From Absidia repens (Eukaryota > Mucoromycota > Mucoromycetes > Mucorales > Cunninghamellaceae), in NCBI GenBank assembly GCA_002105175.1, contig MCGE01000008.1, forward strand, positions 372,001 through 436,000: 64,000 bases of DNA, given 5' to 3'. This document shows positions 1 through 13,564 of this stretch, piece after piece. The first letter of the stretch is position 1. Each line of letters opens with the position of its first letter. The notes under the pieces are model-generated. The model was not told the DNA's origin. It saw nothing but the letters and a program-made list of their open reading frames with translations, and made no database searches. The position numbers were made by a program, and so were the translations under genes.

Positions 1-2053
1 GTTGTGGTTCCTTTTGCTGTTGCACTTGTTGTGAATGCAGTTGTTGTTCTTGTTCCTTTTGCTGCTGCTGCTGCTGTTGTTGTCGTTGTTGTTGGGAACT
101 AGTGTCAGAGTTAGCGTTGGAGTCTATCGTGTTGTCACTGCTGAATGCTGATGTACTAATACTGAGTTGTCCACCTCGAGTTGCTCCCTCTTGTCCATCC
201 ATTCTGGCCGCATATTTCTTCTGTAGGTATCCGTGCTTTGTTTTGGGAAGATTGTGAGGAGGTAATGCAATTCGAATGCTATCGATGTTGTTGTTCTCGT
301 CGTCGTGCGGTTGTATAGGACGGGTGATATCTTGTTTTCCATCATGAGCTACCGATTTGTCTGATAATGCCTCCGTTTTGAGTGTTCCTGCTGAAGTTGA
401 TCCATTAAATGCGAAGTTCGATGGTTGTGTTCCCTTCAATAGTGGTGGTGACGGTGAAGATAGTGATTCAGTATCCGTTCGGCATGTGGCTTTGGAGTTG
501 ATGTTGCTTCTGTGTATTGGCAGCTTGACAATGGCGGACCACGATTTTGATGCGGAAGGATCTGTCGAAGTCGTAGTGAGCAGAGTATTCAAAGAGGTGG
601 TAGATGTTGTGAGCTGATCGGTATGGGCTGTGTCGTCATTGTTTACTACAGGAGCATCGCAAGAATCCGAATGTTGAGTGATTTGTTGTGGCTGCGACGA
701 TGATAAGTCAGCTTTTCCCTGTGTTCCACTTGGTGGTGATGATGATGATGATGTTGAAATGGGTGTATTGCCCATAGTAGAGGAGTAAGAGAGCAGAATG
801 TTTGTTGTTGTTGTTGCTGTTTTCATGTCATTATCTGATTTTTCCACTGTTTCGGGTATCTGTGTTGGTAGCGATATTGTTGTCGCTGATGATGCTGACG
901 CTGATGCTGACGCTAATGCTGATGCTGATGCTGGCGGTGATGTTGATGCTGACGCTGATGCTGATGTTGATGCTGACGCTGATGCTGATGTTGACGCTGA
1001 CACTGATGATACCGGAGATTGATCTACCTGTTTACCCAATGAAGGCCATTCGACTTCGCGCTTTGCTTCTTGTTGTTTCCTGTTCCAATTCATCTCGTCC
1101 GTTTTGGTTTCCAATAAATGCTGATCGATGCTAGCCATTGTCCAATGACTAGCTGCCTTGTCTTCCGAAGTGGCAGATATCTGTTTGCGCCAGTCGCTTC
1201 GAGGATTGGTCTGTTGTTTCGTCTGTCCACGATCATCAGTTGCCACAAATCTTTGTTGATCCCGGTCCATATTACGCCAGCTGCCGTTGAGTTTTCTTTG
1301 TTTTGAGGAAGACTTCCATCCACCATCGTGCTTTTCTTTTGTTGAACTTGATGGGTATGCTGACTCTTTGCGCGAGTGTGCCGGATGATGGCGTTGGTGC
1401 CCCTGGTCGTTTCCTTCGTTACCCCACCATAGCTTTTTTTCCTGATTTGTTGTGGCCCAGCGGTTGGCATATGCACGGTCTTTGTTTGTTTTGATGCTAG
1501 GAGTGTCCAGTCGCCTTGGTGAATCCAAAGGGATGGAGGAAGAGGAAGAAGTGGTATGACTTGACGCTGTTCTATCGTTGACTGCACTCATTTTCTGAAA
1601 CTTGGTCGTGTCCACTTCATTCTGGGAATCGGTAAGCGGTTGAGTTTCCAAAGCTGTGAAATCCTTAGTCTTGTTGGAAGAATCACTTGCATTGTCATTG
1701 TCAGTATCGTCATCGTCACTGTCGCTACTGTATTGCTGGTCAGATTCACTGTTGCTGCTGTCACTGGCAGAAATAGACGACCGCGTTGTCACATTCTAAA
1801 TATTGTATTGAGAAGGGTAGTAGGTTAGAAATGTCAGATTGGTGGTTGTCTTTTTAATGAAGAATATGTTACTTACCCTTCCGGCCGTAAGGGATACTTG
1901 TTCAGAGGTGTTTGTAACAATTGAGGCGATATCGGATTCATCGGAAGCAATAGAGCTGGTATCATCGGTACCGGTCAATGAGGAGTCACTGTTGGAAGAA
2001 CAGAAAGATGAGTCATTGTTCCTTCTTCGACGCCGTTTCACAATTGTTGTCAT
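1..2053 (-). CDS. Low-complexity acidic/Ser-rich protein, partial (3' end off the left edge)
   Basis: Not recognised. Two exons are visible, 2053-1877 and 1795-1, joined in frame; the frame stays open to the window edge, giving about 657 residues. The start is the ATG at 2053, followed by a run of five arginines. The N-terminus is a Ser/Asp-rich acidic stretch. The middle is basic and rich in Trp, Gln and Arg and contains a short EWPSLGK motif near 1030-1055. A long Ser-Ala/Ser-Thr repeat follows, then Ser/Thr-rich sequence, and the part nearest the edge is a glutamine tract. No folded domain is evident, so it is probably a largely disordered regulatory or RNA-associated protein, which is inference from composition. 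The open frame through 1.8 kb of low-complexity DNA and a clean GTAAGT donor support it being a real gene. Confidence 0.7.
889..1010 (-). repeat. Coding hexanucleotide minisatellite (Ser-Ala/Ser-Thr)
   Basis: About 120 bp of imperfect GATGCT/GACGCT hexamers on the plus strand, grouped into higher-order 12-18 bp units with interspersed GTTGAT. In the minus-strand gene the repeat encodes alternating Ser-Ala and Ser-Thr. All unit variation is in multiples that preserve the frame. Confidence 0.85.
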
Positions 2054-2363
2054 GAATCAATGCGAAGGTCAAAAAAAAAAAAAAAAAAAAGACAAGAGAA
2101 GGAAAAAAGAAAAAATGGAAGAAAAAAATTTCAAAATAAAAAAAATAGGGACAGTGGAGTTTCCAAGGTAAAAAAGATCACTAGTTTCAATGGATATATA
2201 ATATTCTTTATTTGTAAGTAAAAATAGAAAATAAAAAATAACAAGGATATAAATGTCACCCAAAATGTACACACTGATAATCAAAGAAGGTCTATATACA
2301 AAATATAAAAGGAAGAAGAGACGTCGCGCCATACTTTATCAGATTCTGGCCAAAAAATCCACT

Positions 2364-3341
2364 TCAGCGGAATTCGTAAGAGCCAAAGGAGCGTTGTGAA
2401 TCGTAATTCAAGGTCAATACTTGATACCATTGGGTAAAATGGCGATAAAAATACATGCCGGTGATGGTATTTGTTGATCGTTGGAAACAGACATAGTAAA
2501 AACCGGCAAAACTAGCCCCTTCAATGTTGTCGACGTGATGGTCAGGTACCAAAAACTTCTCTTTCCATCGCATATAGACAAAGTCTTCGTTGGTTGGGTC
2601 ATATACAAAATCGTCCTGATTGAAATACAATGCGTGTTTGTGGAAGGAAGGAAATCGTTTCTAAAAAAAGGGGGGTGATGAGTCATTCACTTAAACACAG
2701 TATAGATGGGCACTTACCCAGTGAGCAAGATCAACATAGTGTTGTGCCTGCCATTTTCGAGTCAAGAAAGAATATTTTGGTCCAATAATTTCACCTTCAA
2801 AATAAGTCTGTAATGAAAAAACAAAAAAAAAAACGGTCAGTTCAACAGGGATAGATATAGTGGTAGTTCAAAACTTACGGTCAGTTCAGGGAATTCAGAA
2901 GTCAGGCCTTTGATATTGAGATAACCACATAGTGAGCTTTGTTCCAAGTTGACGTTCTATGGTAAAGACGATAAGCCATGAGATGAGATGTAGTGTTCGA
3001 GCTTGATAATATCAATGAAGTACCTGTATATCAACTACGACATCATACTTGTTATCCCCACACTTTTGGTGCCCAATAAAACGAGACCCAGAATAAAGAT
3101 TGCCAAGTTGTGAGTTGCGAATTCTGCGGCGGGATAAATCAATGTCAAGTCGAGAGCTTAGTAAGGATCCATATGGTTTTTTGTTCTTGTTCGTTAGGGA
3201 AGATTCTTGGTCGAGAGTGTGCGGTGATGATGGTGCGTCGTTAGTTGGTACTATGAGCTTTTTTGATGAATTGTCATAAATAGCAGAGGTAATACGTCGA
3301 GGTGAATGGAAGGAAGAGGAGATTGAAGAAGGAATAGGCAT
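2364..3341 (-). CDS. GID4: GID4/Vid24-type substrate receptor of the GID/CTLH E3 ligase
   Basis: Four exons (3341-3024, 2956-2879, 2807-2718, 2660-2364) encode 260 residues. The Vid24 beta-barrel begins around residue 85 with [20 protein letters not shown] and continues through [19 protein letters not shown] and W at the KW position. It ends with the hallmark [13 protein letters not shown] and a final WYQVLTLNY segment. In known systems this receptor binds N-terminal Pro/N-degrons and delivers gluconeogenic enzymes to the GID ubiquitin ligase in the cytosol. Length is comparable with family members (about 300 in human). The first roughly 80 residues are Ser-rich and poorly conserved. All junctions are canonical GT-AG and phase 0. 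The start is the only upstream in-frame ATG before the conserved region. Confidence 0.93.
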
Positions 3342-3344
3342 TAG

Positions 3345-5584
3345 GATGAAAATAAACAGTTACCTTATCAGAAAAAGTAAGTGGGAAGGAGCAACAAAAA
3401 AAAAAAAAAAAAGAAACAGGGTGAGAATTTCCATTTCTTAATCATCCTGTGTTTTCATTGGTTGAAACAGTTTTTCGACCTTTGTGCAAATCCCAATTTC
3501 AATCACACTTGATGAAATATACAATTGTATAAATATATAATATTTCTCAAGTAATCAATGCTTTTCAAGACGAGTTCCTTTTGAGATAGACTGGCACCGT
3601 GGGACTTTAGTACGCACTCTTTGCCCCAAAGGTTATAATAAAATGTTAAATGTCCGACATTTCCCTTGCCTAAGGATCACTTCTGACCGATTCTACAAAC
3701 AAAAAAGCCGAAATGCTATCATTATCTTGATTCAATTTGACCCTGCCTATCATTTGAAAATCAGGAAGGATCATCCCATCAATGCAAAACATTTTAATAG
3801 ACCATGTGAGTGGAAGAACTCCTCTCCCGGCGATTGAAATGCCTCATGCCACTTTGCACTGAGGTGAAGAACACCCTTTTTTAGGAGCAAGCAGGTCGAA
3901 ATATGTAATCTAAGAGAACAATTAAATACTCTTTATAGCTAAGCGTCATATTTCTTCGCCGGTGAATATGAGTATGTATCTGTCAAATAACAAAAAATAA
4001 AATGGTAAAGAGGATGGTATCTTCTAGTGAACAAAAAGATAAAAATAAAACTGAGACATGTCACCATCGTTTTTATTTTTATTTTTATGTCTCTGTCGTG
4101 CCAATAAATAGGTTTTTTTATCAACATCTATAAATACATCCATATTTATCCAGCATGAATACATCCAAAAGAAGCCCATTTTAACAACAAATAATAATCA
4201 TGCTTTTATGGCTCTTTTTTTTTTTTCCTTCCCATCGATAGTTTCCTATATTGGTTTAAGAAAACGTGTGTGCGAAGCCTCTTTTTATTTATTTATTACA
4301 TTGATGATGAAATCGCACAGACATAGTATGAATTTATTGCCAAGTCATCATATTATATCAGAATTCCGTTGATCCTCTTCTTCCAATATTTTGATCATCA
4401 ATTGTTGATGAATGATGTTAGTGATAATCCAATTGCACACATGAGCTCATATTCAAAATGCAAATACAACAGATAGTCGTATTATAACATTCATACCCAC
4501 ACCACTATGACATGCATCAAACTCTATATCGCCCTTAAACCTTCTTTGGTCAACTCTTTTTTTTTTTTTTCTTTCCCCTATTATCCTATTAGATCCCTCC
4601 CCCCCTTGCCACTCTTTTGTTATTTTTGAAATAGTTTAGCCATGAATAGTACCGCGTTGAAGAGAAACCTTGGAAGTCTCTTTTTTTTCTTTGAAACCAT
4701 GAGATGCCCAACAAATTTAAAGGGGAGCTGATGAAGCGGGATTTTAATCACATTGTAAGGCTGATGATTAATGAATGGTCTACCTGGGGAGTTTTTTTAT
4801 ATTTTTTCCTTTTGTTCGATATGTCTATTTTTAGCAAAATGTACCGCTCACTCAGCGTAAACCCGGTAATTGCGCCTGCCGCTTATGATGTTTCACAAGG
4901 AGGGCACACACAAATCAGTGGTTGGACTATCACTTGGCTTTTTTTATTTATTTTTATGTATATATCTTTTTTTTTTTTTAGTTCGCCTTGTAAAACGGAT
5001 TGCCCGAAAAAGACCATTATTTTTTTTATGCTTTTATTACATTCAAATCGACTGCAATGTGCAGCAAGTTATGAGAAAACCAGGGCACAAGGGAAGGGGG
5101 TGGTAAAGGACAAAAGCGCGAATGACCAAAAAAAAAAAGGCAAGAATCGGAGTTTCGCTGCACACTAACTGACCGTTTTTTTTTATTACGATATCATCAC
5201 TATCATTGTAATAACAAAAACAACAGAATATCCTATTACGACGTATTCTGTTTTTTCTTTATTATATTTATGGTAATTTAGGAAATGGAAAAAAAGGTGC
5301 AGGAGAGGGTCAACATCAATATGTTTTGCTTCTTGGAATTCAGTTTGTATCACAGCGAGACACAAGAAGGAGGAGGTACAATGAAGGTTTTTTTTATTTT
5401 ATCAACCTGTTTAAGTCTTTTTTTTGGGTGATAGACTCCAAATATAGGGATTTTCTGGATTTAAATCACCGACAGACCCGCGAAAAAAATAAATTGATTT
5501 AAAAGGAGAAAGGGGCAAAAGCCTTTTTCTTCTATTTTTTTTTCTTCCTCTTCCTTTCTTTCTACTTTTTTCTATTTTTGTTTT
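3345..5584. other. Intergenic region without supported gene
   Basis: 2.2 kb between the divergently transcribed GID4 and chitin deacetylase genes. It contains many A/T homopolymer runs (for example near 3396-3411, 4218-4227, 4557-4571) and short open frames whose translations are Phe/Lys-rich and look like homopolymer by-products. I see no RNA gene and no member of the dispersed repeat family. Confidence 0.6.
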
Positions 5585-5592
5585 TATAAATA
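5585..5592 (+). promoter_or_regulatory. TATA box of chitin deacetylase gene
   Basis: TATAAATA lies 32 bp upstream of the ATG at 5617, after a strongly CT/T-rich stretch (5520-5585). The spacing implies a very short 5' leader if this box is used at the usual distance of about 30 bp. Confidence 0.5.
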
Positions 5593-5616
5593 CATTTTTT
5601 TTTCTTGTATACTATT

Positions 5617-7206
5617 ATGTTGCCAAAGCTATTCCTTCTTGCTGCCGCTGCACTTGTTAGTGTTAATGCTCAATCATCTTCAGCTGCTCCATCTGGTTCT
5701 GGCTTCACCTTCAAGGAAACCTATCCTTCCGGTGGTTCCAAGCCTGCCCCCAAGCCTGAATGGATGGATTTGTTAAAGAATGCCAACATCACTGACGCTC
5801 CTGTCCTTAAGGGTGGTGAAGATGGTAAATAGAATAAAAGTACCCTCTACGGCATCGTCACCAAAACTAAAAAAAAAAAAATCAATTAAACATGACTTTA
5901 TCTTTCTATTAGGTCCTACTCAATCTGGTGATGCTGATCCTTATTGCGACTGGACTTTCACTGGATGTACCCGTGATGACGATATTGTTGCTTGTCCTAA
6001 AGGTCAATGGGGTATCACTTACGATGATGGTCCTACTGAATTCAGTCCCAAATTGTATGATTTCTTGGATACTACCCAACAAAAAGCTACTCTCTTCATG
6101 ATCGGTGGTCAAGTTGTCGCCTTCCCTGATCTTGTCACTCGTGCCTACAAGAGCAACCACGAAATCGCCATGGTAAAATAAAACAAAAAGATGCTTGTAT
6201 GTATAACGTGAACTTCTAACAAGCTGACTTTTGTATATTCTAGCACACCTGGTCCCATTCTTACCTTACCACTGAAACCAACGAACAAATTGTTGCTGAA
6301 TTGATGTGGACCGCCACTGCTATCAAGGAAGTCACTGGTGTTACCCCTCGCTTCTATCGTCCTGTAAGTTTTTTTAGGGTTGTGGGAGAGGGGAAAATGA
6401 TATGCTGGATTCTCATTGTTTATTTTTTGTTATTTTAGCCTTATGGTGATATTGATGACCGTGTCCGTAGCATTGGTCATGCCCTTGGCTTCACTCGTAA
6501 GATGCTTTTTTCTTTTTTTTTTCTTTCCTCCTATTCTTGTCACTAATTTATCACTGATTTTTTTATCCATCATTTTAGCCGTTATCTGGAACCACGACAC
6601 CGATGATTGGAAGGTAAAAACATCTTTAAAAATGAACAACCGTATCTCAGATGTACTCACCTTTTTGTTTCTTACTTTGATAGGTTGCTGAAGACAAGTC
6701 CTTCGATGAAAAGTGGATTGATGGTAACGCCACTGAATGGGCCAAGGAAGCTGGCACCGCTGCAACTGGTGGTATTTCGCTTGAACATGACTTATACCAA
6801 AAGACAGTTGATGCTGCCATTCGAATCTTGCCTACTCTCCAAGTAAGACCATTGAAACACACAGAAAAAATGACTTTTTATTGATGCTTTTTACTTTTTA
6901 TCTTATTAGAAAGCCTACAAGGTGACCACTGTCGGTCAATGTGTTGGTCAACCTTCTTACAGTGACGGTGGTGCTTCTAACGCCACGTCATCTGCTTCTG
7001 CTTCTGCATCTTCATCAGTAGCTGCTTCCGCTTCTGCTTCTGCTCAATCCTCAAGCAAGCCTTCTGATGGTTCATCTGATGCTGTTTCCCCTGCTGGTGC
7101 CTCCTCTTCCTCTTCCTCTCAAAATACTGAAAGTGGTGCTTCCCGTACTGCCATCAGCTCCGCCGTCTTGGTTTTGGGTGCCTCTGCTGCTTATATGTTG
7201 ATCTAA
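5617..7206 (+). CDS. Secreted/GPI-anchored chitin deacetylase (polysaccharide deacetylase, NodB fold)
   Basis: Seven exons (5617-5824, 5913-6172, 6244-6363, 6439-6496, 6579-6613, 6684-6842, 6910-7206) encode 378 residues. A cleavable signal peptide (LFLLAAAALVSVNA) opens the protein. The NodB domain covers about residues 95-290: TYDDGPTE (D107/D108), HTWSH (H157/H161, metal ligands), FYRPPYGD, IWNHDTDDW and ISLEHD, i.e. all five motifs. A Ser/Ala-rich linker and a hydrophobic C-terminal tail ending VLVLGASAAYMLI fit a GPI anchor. By family it removes acetyl groups from nascent chitin to make chitosan, a major wall polymer in Mucoromycota. Start chosen at the ATG preceding the signal peptide; an upstream in-frame TTG at 5605 is not plausible. 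Exon phases join perfectly. Confidence 0.95.
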
Positions 7207-8526
<1,320 letters not shown>

Positions 8527-9075
8527 CTATTCCTTGACGTGTTTGCCAGTAGGTCGTTTATTGGCCATGTTTTGCAAAGCGCTGGATAATAATTCTTTCT
8601 ATGAAGAAAAAAGTGGTTAGTGTTGAGCGTCAGTATTAGAGAGGTCAACGTACCAACTTTTCGTTTCTACGTGCACACAACTATAAAAAAAAAAAATGAG
8701 TGCAAGTGTGCATAAATCATATTCTTCCTGCTCCTTTTCTATTGATCTTCCCCTCCCCTCTATGTTGCGCTGTCCATTCATTCCCGCCTTTTCACTCTTT
8801 CCTTTTCTTTTACTTTCCAACCTTCAATCTCTCTCCCACCCCTAGATCTACCAAATACCTTTTACCCCTGTCCTCTTTATTATTATTATTATTATTATTA
8901 TCTTACAAGCACATCGTCACTATTTATCACTGTCCGTCGACCATGACTATTGAGACCAGAAAAAAAAGGGTATCTTTAATATGTCTGATCCTCTTCCCTT
9001 GATTTTTACCCCCTCTTACCTGGCAAAGGCTTCCACGTCTAGTCCAAAGCTTACTGCGCATATGAATATAGGAAA

Positions 9076-9119
<44 letters not shown>

Positions 9120-9461
9120 AGGTCATATCATAGAGCCAGGAGATCGCTTTGTGTTGTACATCATTTACCCATATGATTGAAGACAACACTAGCAAGGGCA
9201 GCAATAAAGTTATTACTGACTGATATACCTATATTGTCACATAAAAAATACTGTTGGAACACGTCAAGAAGGAAAGGTTGGGTATTGTGTGGCATATTTT
9301 ACCTTCTTCCTGTGCTATTTGACTGACAGTAGCCCAAACTGCAAGATGTAAAGCTTTCTATTCACCGCAAAATAGGCAAAACTGTTAGTTTATACTGTAT
9401 ACATATTTGTAGATATCAGTGACAAAGGAGTGATTACAATGTGATCAGAGGACGTTGCCAT
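8527..9461 (-). CDS. MHF1: CENP-S/MHF1 histone-fold protein (seven small exons)
   Basis: Assembled from seven exons: 9461-9438, 9357-9303, 9228-9169, 9053-9020, 8946-8907, 8680-8654, 8598-8527, encoding 103 residues. No exon exceeds 72 bp, so simple ORF scanning misses it. The product reads KALHLAVWATVSQIAQEEG, then NNFIAALASVVFNHM, DVEAFASHGRRTVINSDDVL, LCARRNEKLKELL and a short basic tail. This matches the CENP-S histone fold segment by segment (helix 1, FxxAxSExxF-type helix 2, the DxExFAxHxxRxTIxxxDV signature and the LxARR helix). The family pairs with CENP-X/MHF2, binds DNA, and works at the kinetochore and with Fanconi/FANCM-type helicases. The alternative acceptor 15 nt inside exon 4 would also keep frame; the chosen one gives gap-free alignment. 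Introns hold a T38 tract and a TAA repeat. Confidence 0.88.
9079..9116. repeat. Poly(A) tract, 38 bp, inside a CENP-S intron
   Basis: On the coding (minus) strand this is a T38 run between exons 3 and 4 of the CENP-S gene, about 25 nt upstream of the exon 4 acceptor, where it would serve as the polypyrimidine tract. Confidence 0.95.
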
Positions 9462-9789
9462 ATTTTTTTTTGATCTTTTGATAAGTGGATAAAAAAAGAG
9501 AGTAGAAATTCGTGCAGCCCCAAAAAAAGGCTGAAGGTAACTAAACTCCGAAAGGCTTTATTTTTCATCCCAGTGGTCATTGTTACTTGTTTACAAATAG
9601 GAGAAGATGATGATTGCACAGACGAATAATACCTAATATCAATTCAATTGCCTTTTTTTTTTTGACATTACTTCAATTATCTACGAATCATCTTTTTCAT
9701 TTTATCACTATGATGCAATTCAGTAAAAATGTAAGGTTTACATATTCTCAGTCATCCTGGGGCACACGGTTTAGGACTCTCATTTCCAA

Positions 9790-11075
9790 AAAAAAAAAAA
9801 AAAAAAAAGGATTTACTGTACTGAGTGCCAAGGGTGGGGGATATATTGAACTGTGGCTTTTGATAGAATTAGGCAGGCCTGACATTTGGCATCTTAGAAG
9901 GTGTTCCTTTCAGGCTCAACTAGTTTCAGGTTTAGGGCATCTTTTTCGTTTCACCATATTTAAAGAATAAATAAAGCAAGTTGGATATATATAGTATGTC
10001 CAGTCTGAAGGCTACGCTGACAGCATGACCTAGCTGATTGATATGAATAGTAGAACAGGCATAGCGACATCTTTCATAATAAGTATCCTGGAACTGTCAT
10101 GTAAGTCAGTTGAGGAGAAGATTGCCTTATAGCCCCAGTTCCACTCATAGAGCGGCCTAGGTTCAGTGATATAATTGTTTGAGCAGGAGTAGCTTCACTT
10201 TATTATTAAATGAACTTGGACTGTAATCCAGTTGCTTAGACTCAAGAGAGGGAAAGTGGTCATAATGGGTGAACTACAAAGCAGGTGCTTGGTAGGACAC
10301 TCACAAAATAGCTCCAATAGCAAAAGCGTTTATTATTGTATGCGTCTGAGGATGGCTAATGAAAACAACATATTTTATTGAAACACACTGATATGTACTA
10401 AACTAAAGGCAAAGGGCTCATTGTAACAGCCAATCTACTGGTAGCGGGATGAAGGAGACTAGTGAGGGATCTGTAGAATAATCAGCACTAATCTAAAGGG
10501 GCAATTGTAAAATGGGATATAATATACTCTACGATAAATAAAAGGCATGAGAAAACTACAAAGTATACCCTTCGCTGAAGTATGACAACGGTCAATGCTA
10601 ATGTAAAGGGAAGAAGAGGGTAACGAGAGATCACATGTACACGACATGATATGGAAAAGATACATATTTTATTCAGATGTAGCTACAAACTAGAACGAAT
10701 CTAAGTTAAAGACGACTTCAAAAAACTGACCACTAGTGGCTCTAAATCTTGAATTCAAAATGAAAGGGTTTCCCATGCAACTTGTAATCCCTGATCTAAA
10801 ACCCCTTCTAAACTAGACCTAACACTAATCCAAGTCCACCATGATCTCATTGGAGCCACAATTGTGAAGGAAAAAAGAGGAAAAAAAAAAAGGAAAAAGA
10901 ATTGAGCGAAATAAATATTTCACGTGGGCGGGAGTTGAAATATTTTTTGTGTGGTGAATCGGTTTAAATTTTTCCCTCCATTACCTGCACTATCCCTTAG
11001 TGAATATATGAATGGCAAGATATCCTTTTGTGGTGAGTCTACAGAGCTCATTATTTTAAAAAGGATGAATAAAAT
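9790..11075 (+). repeat. Dispersed repeat family, copy A
   Basis: Shares ordered blocks with copies D, E and G-J: a left segment reading GATTGATATGAATAGTAG near 10033, a TATTTTATTG block at 10368-10380, a second at 10661-10673, the conserved core at about 10730-10850 (CAAAATGAAAGGGTTTCCCA), an A-rich stretch, then CACGTGGGCGG at 10921-10931. An outward AATAAA lies on the plus strand at 11068. Boundaries are approximate because flanks decay. Confidence 0.8.
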
Positions 11076-12431
11076 TCATTGTGCCACAAGAGAATGAATA
11101 ATTACCAACTTCAAAGAAATACTCCTCCCTCTCCCTCTAATCTCCGTTTATTTTACTCTTTTCTTTTTCGCCTTTTTATTAACAAGCAGCATAATGTATG
11201 AACTATAACATCATCATTTTCCATTTTTTACAACAATCAACATCATGCAACATTTGCCGACCTTTTCTTCTTCCACAACGCCTACATGGTGGTTCTGTCT
11301 TCTCATGATAGTAATTATTCCTGTTTTACATACTAATAAAATAAGCATCGTGGTTTTCATGACTCATATTGTGCATATAATTAATTGACTTTTAGAATGG
11401 ACTTTCATATGGGAATATGCACGCGTGAAAAAAAAATGGATTGAACATTAAACGATTTTTCTCAGGTGTGATGCGTCTGCTCTGCTTATAAAAACATCAT
11501 AATTCCGCATCTCTTACCGCCTCCTTTTTCGCACTTGGAAAGTAGCATTGTATTTCCCAATCATCGATTCTCAGCTCTCCACCCACGGAGATGGGTGACT
11601 CACCGAAAAAAAAAAACTCCATTGGCCGGTGTGGCATTGATATTGTAGTCCAAAAAGCAAAACCATAGGAACCCCGATCGACAGTTGAAACACTTCTATT
11701 CAGTAACTACTGCTATCCTACTAGACTAATTATTACAGTTTTTTCCAAAATGTGCAGGATGCTTATTTTGCTTTTTGTATTTAGCTTGACCATTAGACAA
11801 CGCAGGTTTTCAGCAAGGATGGCAAATGTGGCAGGGGTCGCGCTAAAATAACATCCTTAGTTTCTTGTCATTTGTTATTACATCCAACCGTAGACGGGGT
11901 CACATATTCTATATGAATTATGCCGATCAAGGTCGTGCCATTCATATAGTAATGCTTATGTTTGTTTTCTACCGTCCCGAAATTTTAATTCACTTAGAAT
12001 ACAGTCAACATCAATTTTTCAGGCCCTTCCTCCAAAAAAAAAAAAAAAGAAGAAAGTTTAAACTTAACGTTCACAAATTTCCCCTTTGATTTCTTTCTTC
12101 GCTTATTGTCCAGCAACAAGTGACTTTTTCCTTTAAGACCATGTGCCTGACTTTCTGGGGCGGAGGTGCGGAAGCACCTTGATTTCGAATCCTGAATCTA
12201 AATGCAGCACATCTCAATTTCGCCGGGGCATTTCGGTATGCTCAGTCATCCCATCACACTTTTTTGTGAGCAGTGGCTAGAAATTTTAATCACCGCCAAG
12301 CTCAAACCTTCGAGATTGGCATGTTTTTTTTTCTTCTTCTTTCAGACCTTACATTTTTTTTTTTTAATATTATTCCTTACATTTTCCTTGTTCAAATCAT
12401 CCCCAGCCTGTACACCATTTGAACATTCTCA
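11076..12431. other. Intergenic, no supported gene
   Basis: AT-rich sequence between repeat copy A and the ferredoxin gene. A 48-codon plus frame at 11244-11387 has one hydrophobic stretch but no homology. The last 200 bp are T/CT-rich and probably form the ferredoxin promoter and leader. Confidence 0.5.
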
Positions 12432-13315
12432 ATGTCGCTCTTACGAATCTTTAGCTCCAAGGCCTCAATGTTTAGAGCAGCCACACAACAATCCTGTCAT
12501 TGGAAGCAAACCAGCTTTAAGGCTTTCTCCACGACAACAAGTAAGTTCCTTGATCAAACCGAACTGGACGATTTTTCTATGTTTGCATTGTGTTAAAAAA
12601 AATGAAACAAGAGTTGATACTCACTTTTTTTTTCCTGGTCGTTTAGCTTTATTGCATGGAAAACCTGGTGTATCTCGTGGTGATGGGTAAGTATCTTTGT
12701 AGTGGCTGTGTACCAAACATAAAATTTCGAACTAATGAATTAATTTCGATTATAGGCCATATACTGTCCATTTCATCACACCTGAAGGCGAGACTGTGGA
12801 TGTGAAAGCTACTGAAGGGGATACCATGCTGGATTTGGCCCAAAGATATGATATTGATTTGGAATGTAAGTATAGAGCAATGTGAAGGACGGATGATTGG
12901 GAACTGATGTCGTATATGAATTTTAGGTGCTTGCGAAGGATCTTTAGCCTGCTCAACATGCCATGTTATTTGTGATCAAGACTATTATGACAAAATGGAA
13001 GAACCATCTGACGAAGAAAATGATATGTTGGATTTGGCATTTGCTTTGACAGATACGTAAGTTGAATTTATATTGAAGGCAAGGGGAAAAATATTAATAA
13101 TATCAATATTATATTTTTGTCTTTCTCGGTAGATCGAGGCTGGGCTGCCAGATTGAAATGACTGAAGAATTAGACGGAATTACAGTGCGTATTCCTTCCG
13201 CTACAAGAAACTTGAGAGTGGATGGTAAGTAAAAAGAGTAGCAATATCAGTAATTGGATAGATCCTCAACTTCAGCATTTATTTTATTGTAGGCTCTAAA
13301 CCAACGCATCACTAG
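12432..13315 (+). CDS. YAH1: Mitochondrial [2Fe-2S] ferredoxin (adrenodoxin/Yah1 type)
   Basis: Six exons (12432-12540, 12647-12686, 12756-12865, 12927-13056, 13133-13224, 13293-13315) encode 167 residues. The N-terminus ([15 protein letters not shown]...) is basic, Ser-rich and lacks acidic residues, as expected of a mitochondrial presequence. The ferredoxin domain starts at [11 protein letters not shown]. Cluster ligands are visible as [10 protein letters not shown] (C-x5-C-x2-C) and the distal Cys in RLGCQI; the DxxDxLDLA-type acidic stretch ([12 protein letters not shown]) for reductase docking is present. In fungi this protein carries electrons from Arh1 for Fe-S cluster, heme A and coenzyme Q biosynthesis in the matrix. 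Start is the first ATG in frame with the presequence. All exon phases close exactly. Confidence 0.95.
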
Positions 13316-13564
13316 TAGACTTCAAGGACAAATTTACATACCATGGACTTTGATTTATTTTGATACTTTTTACATAGAAATAAACTTTTTTATATGATCA
13401 TCATCTTTTAGTACAGCCCCCCTCTTAATTTTTATTCGACTGTGACGGTCACTCGGTACAATTTGTCCGATCGACCTTTTTTTTTTTTACCACACTTCCT
13501 CTTACCTATTTTTTTTTTTTTGTACAGTCTTATTCGAAAACCATATACCAAAACAATAATTGCT

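Noticed and set aside
4704..5168. 154-codon plus-strand open frame
   Set aside because: Phe- and Lys-rich translation produced by T and A runs, no domain, and a weak start context.
12202..12690. 162-codon plus frame overlapping the ferredoxin start
   Set aside because: It reads across ferredoxin exon 1, intron 1 and exon 2 in mixed frames; the spliced ferredoxin model explains the same DNA.
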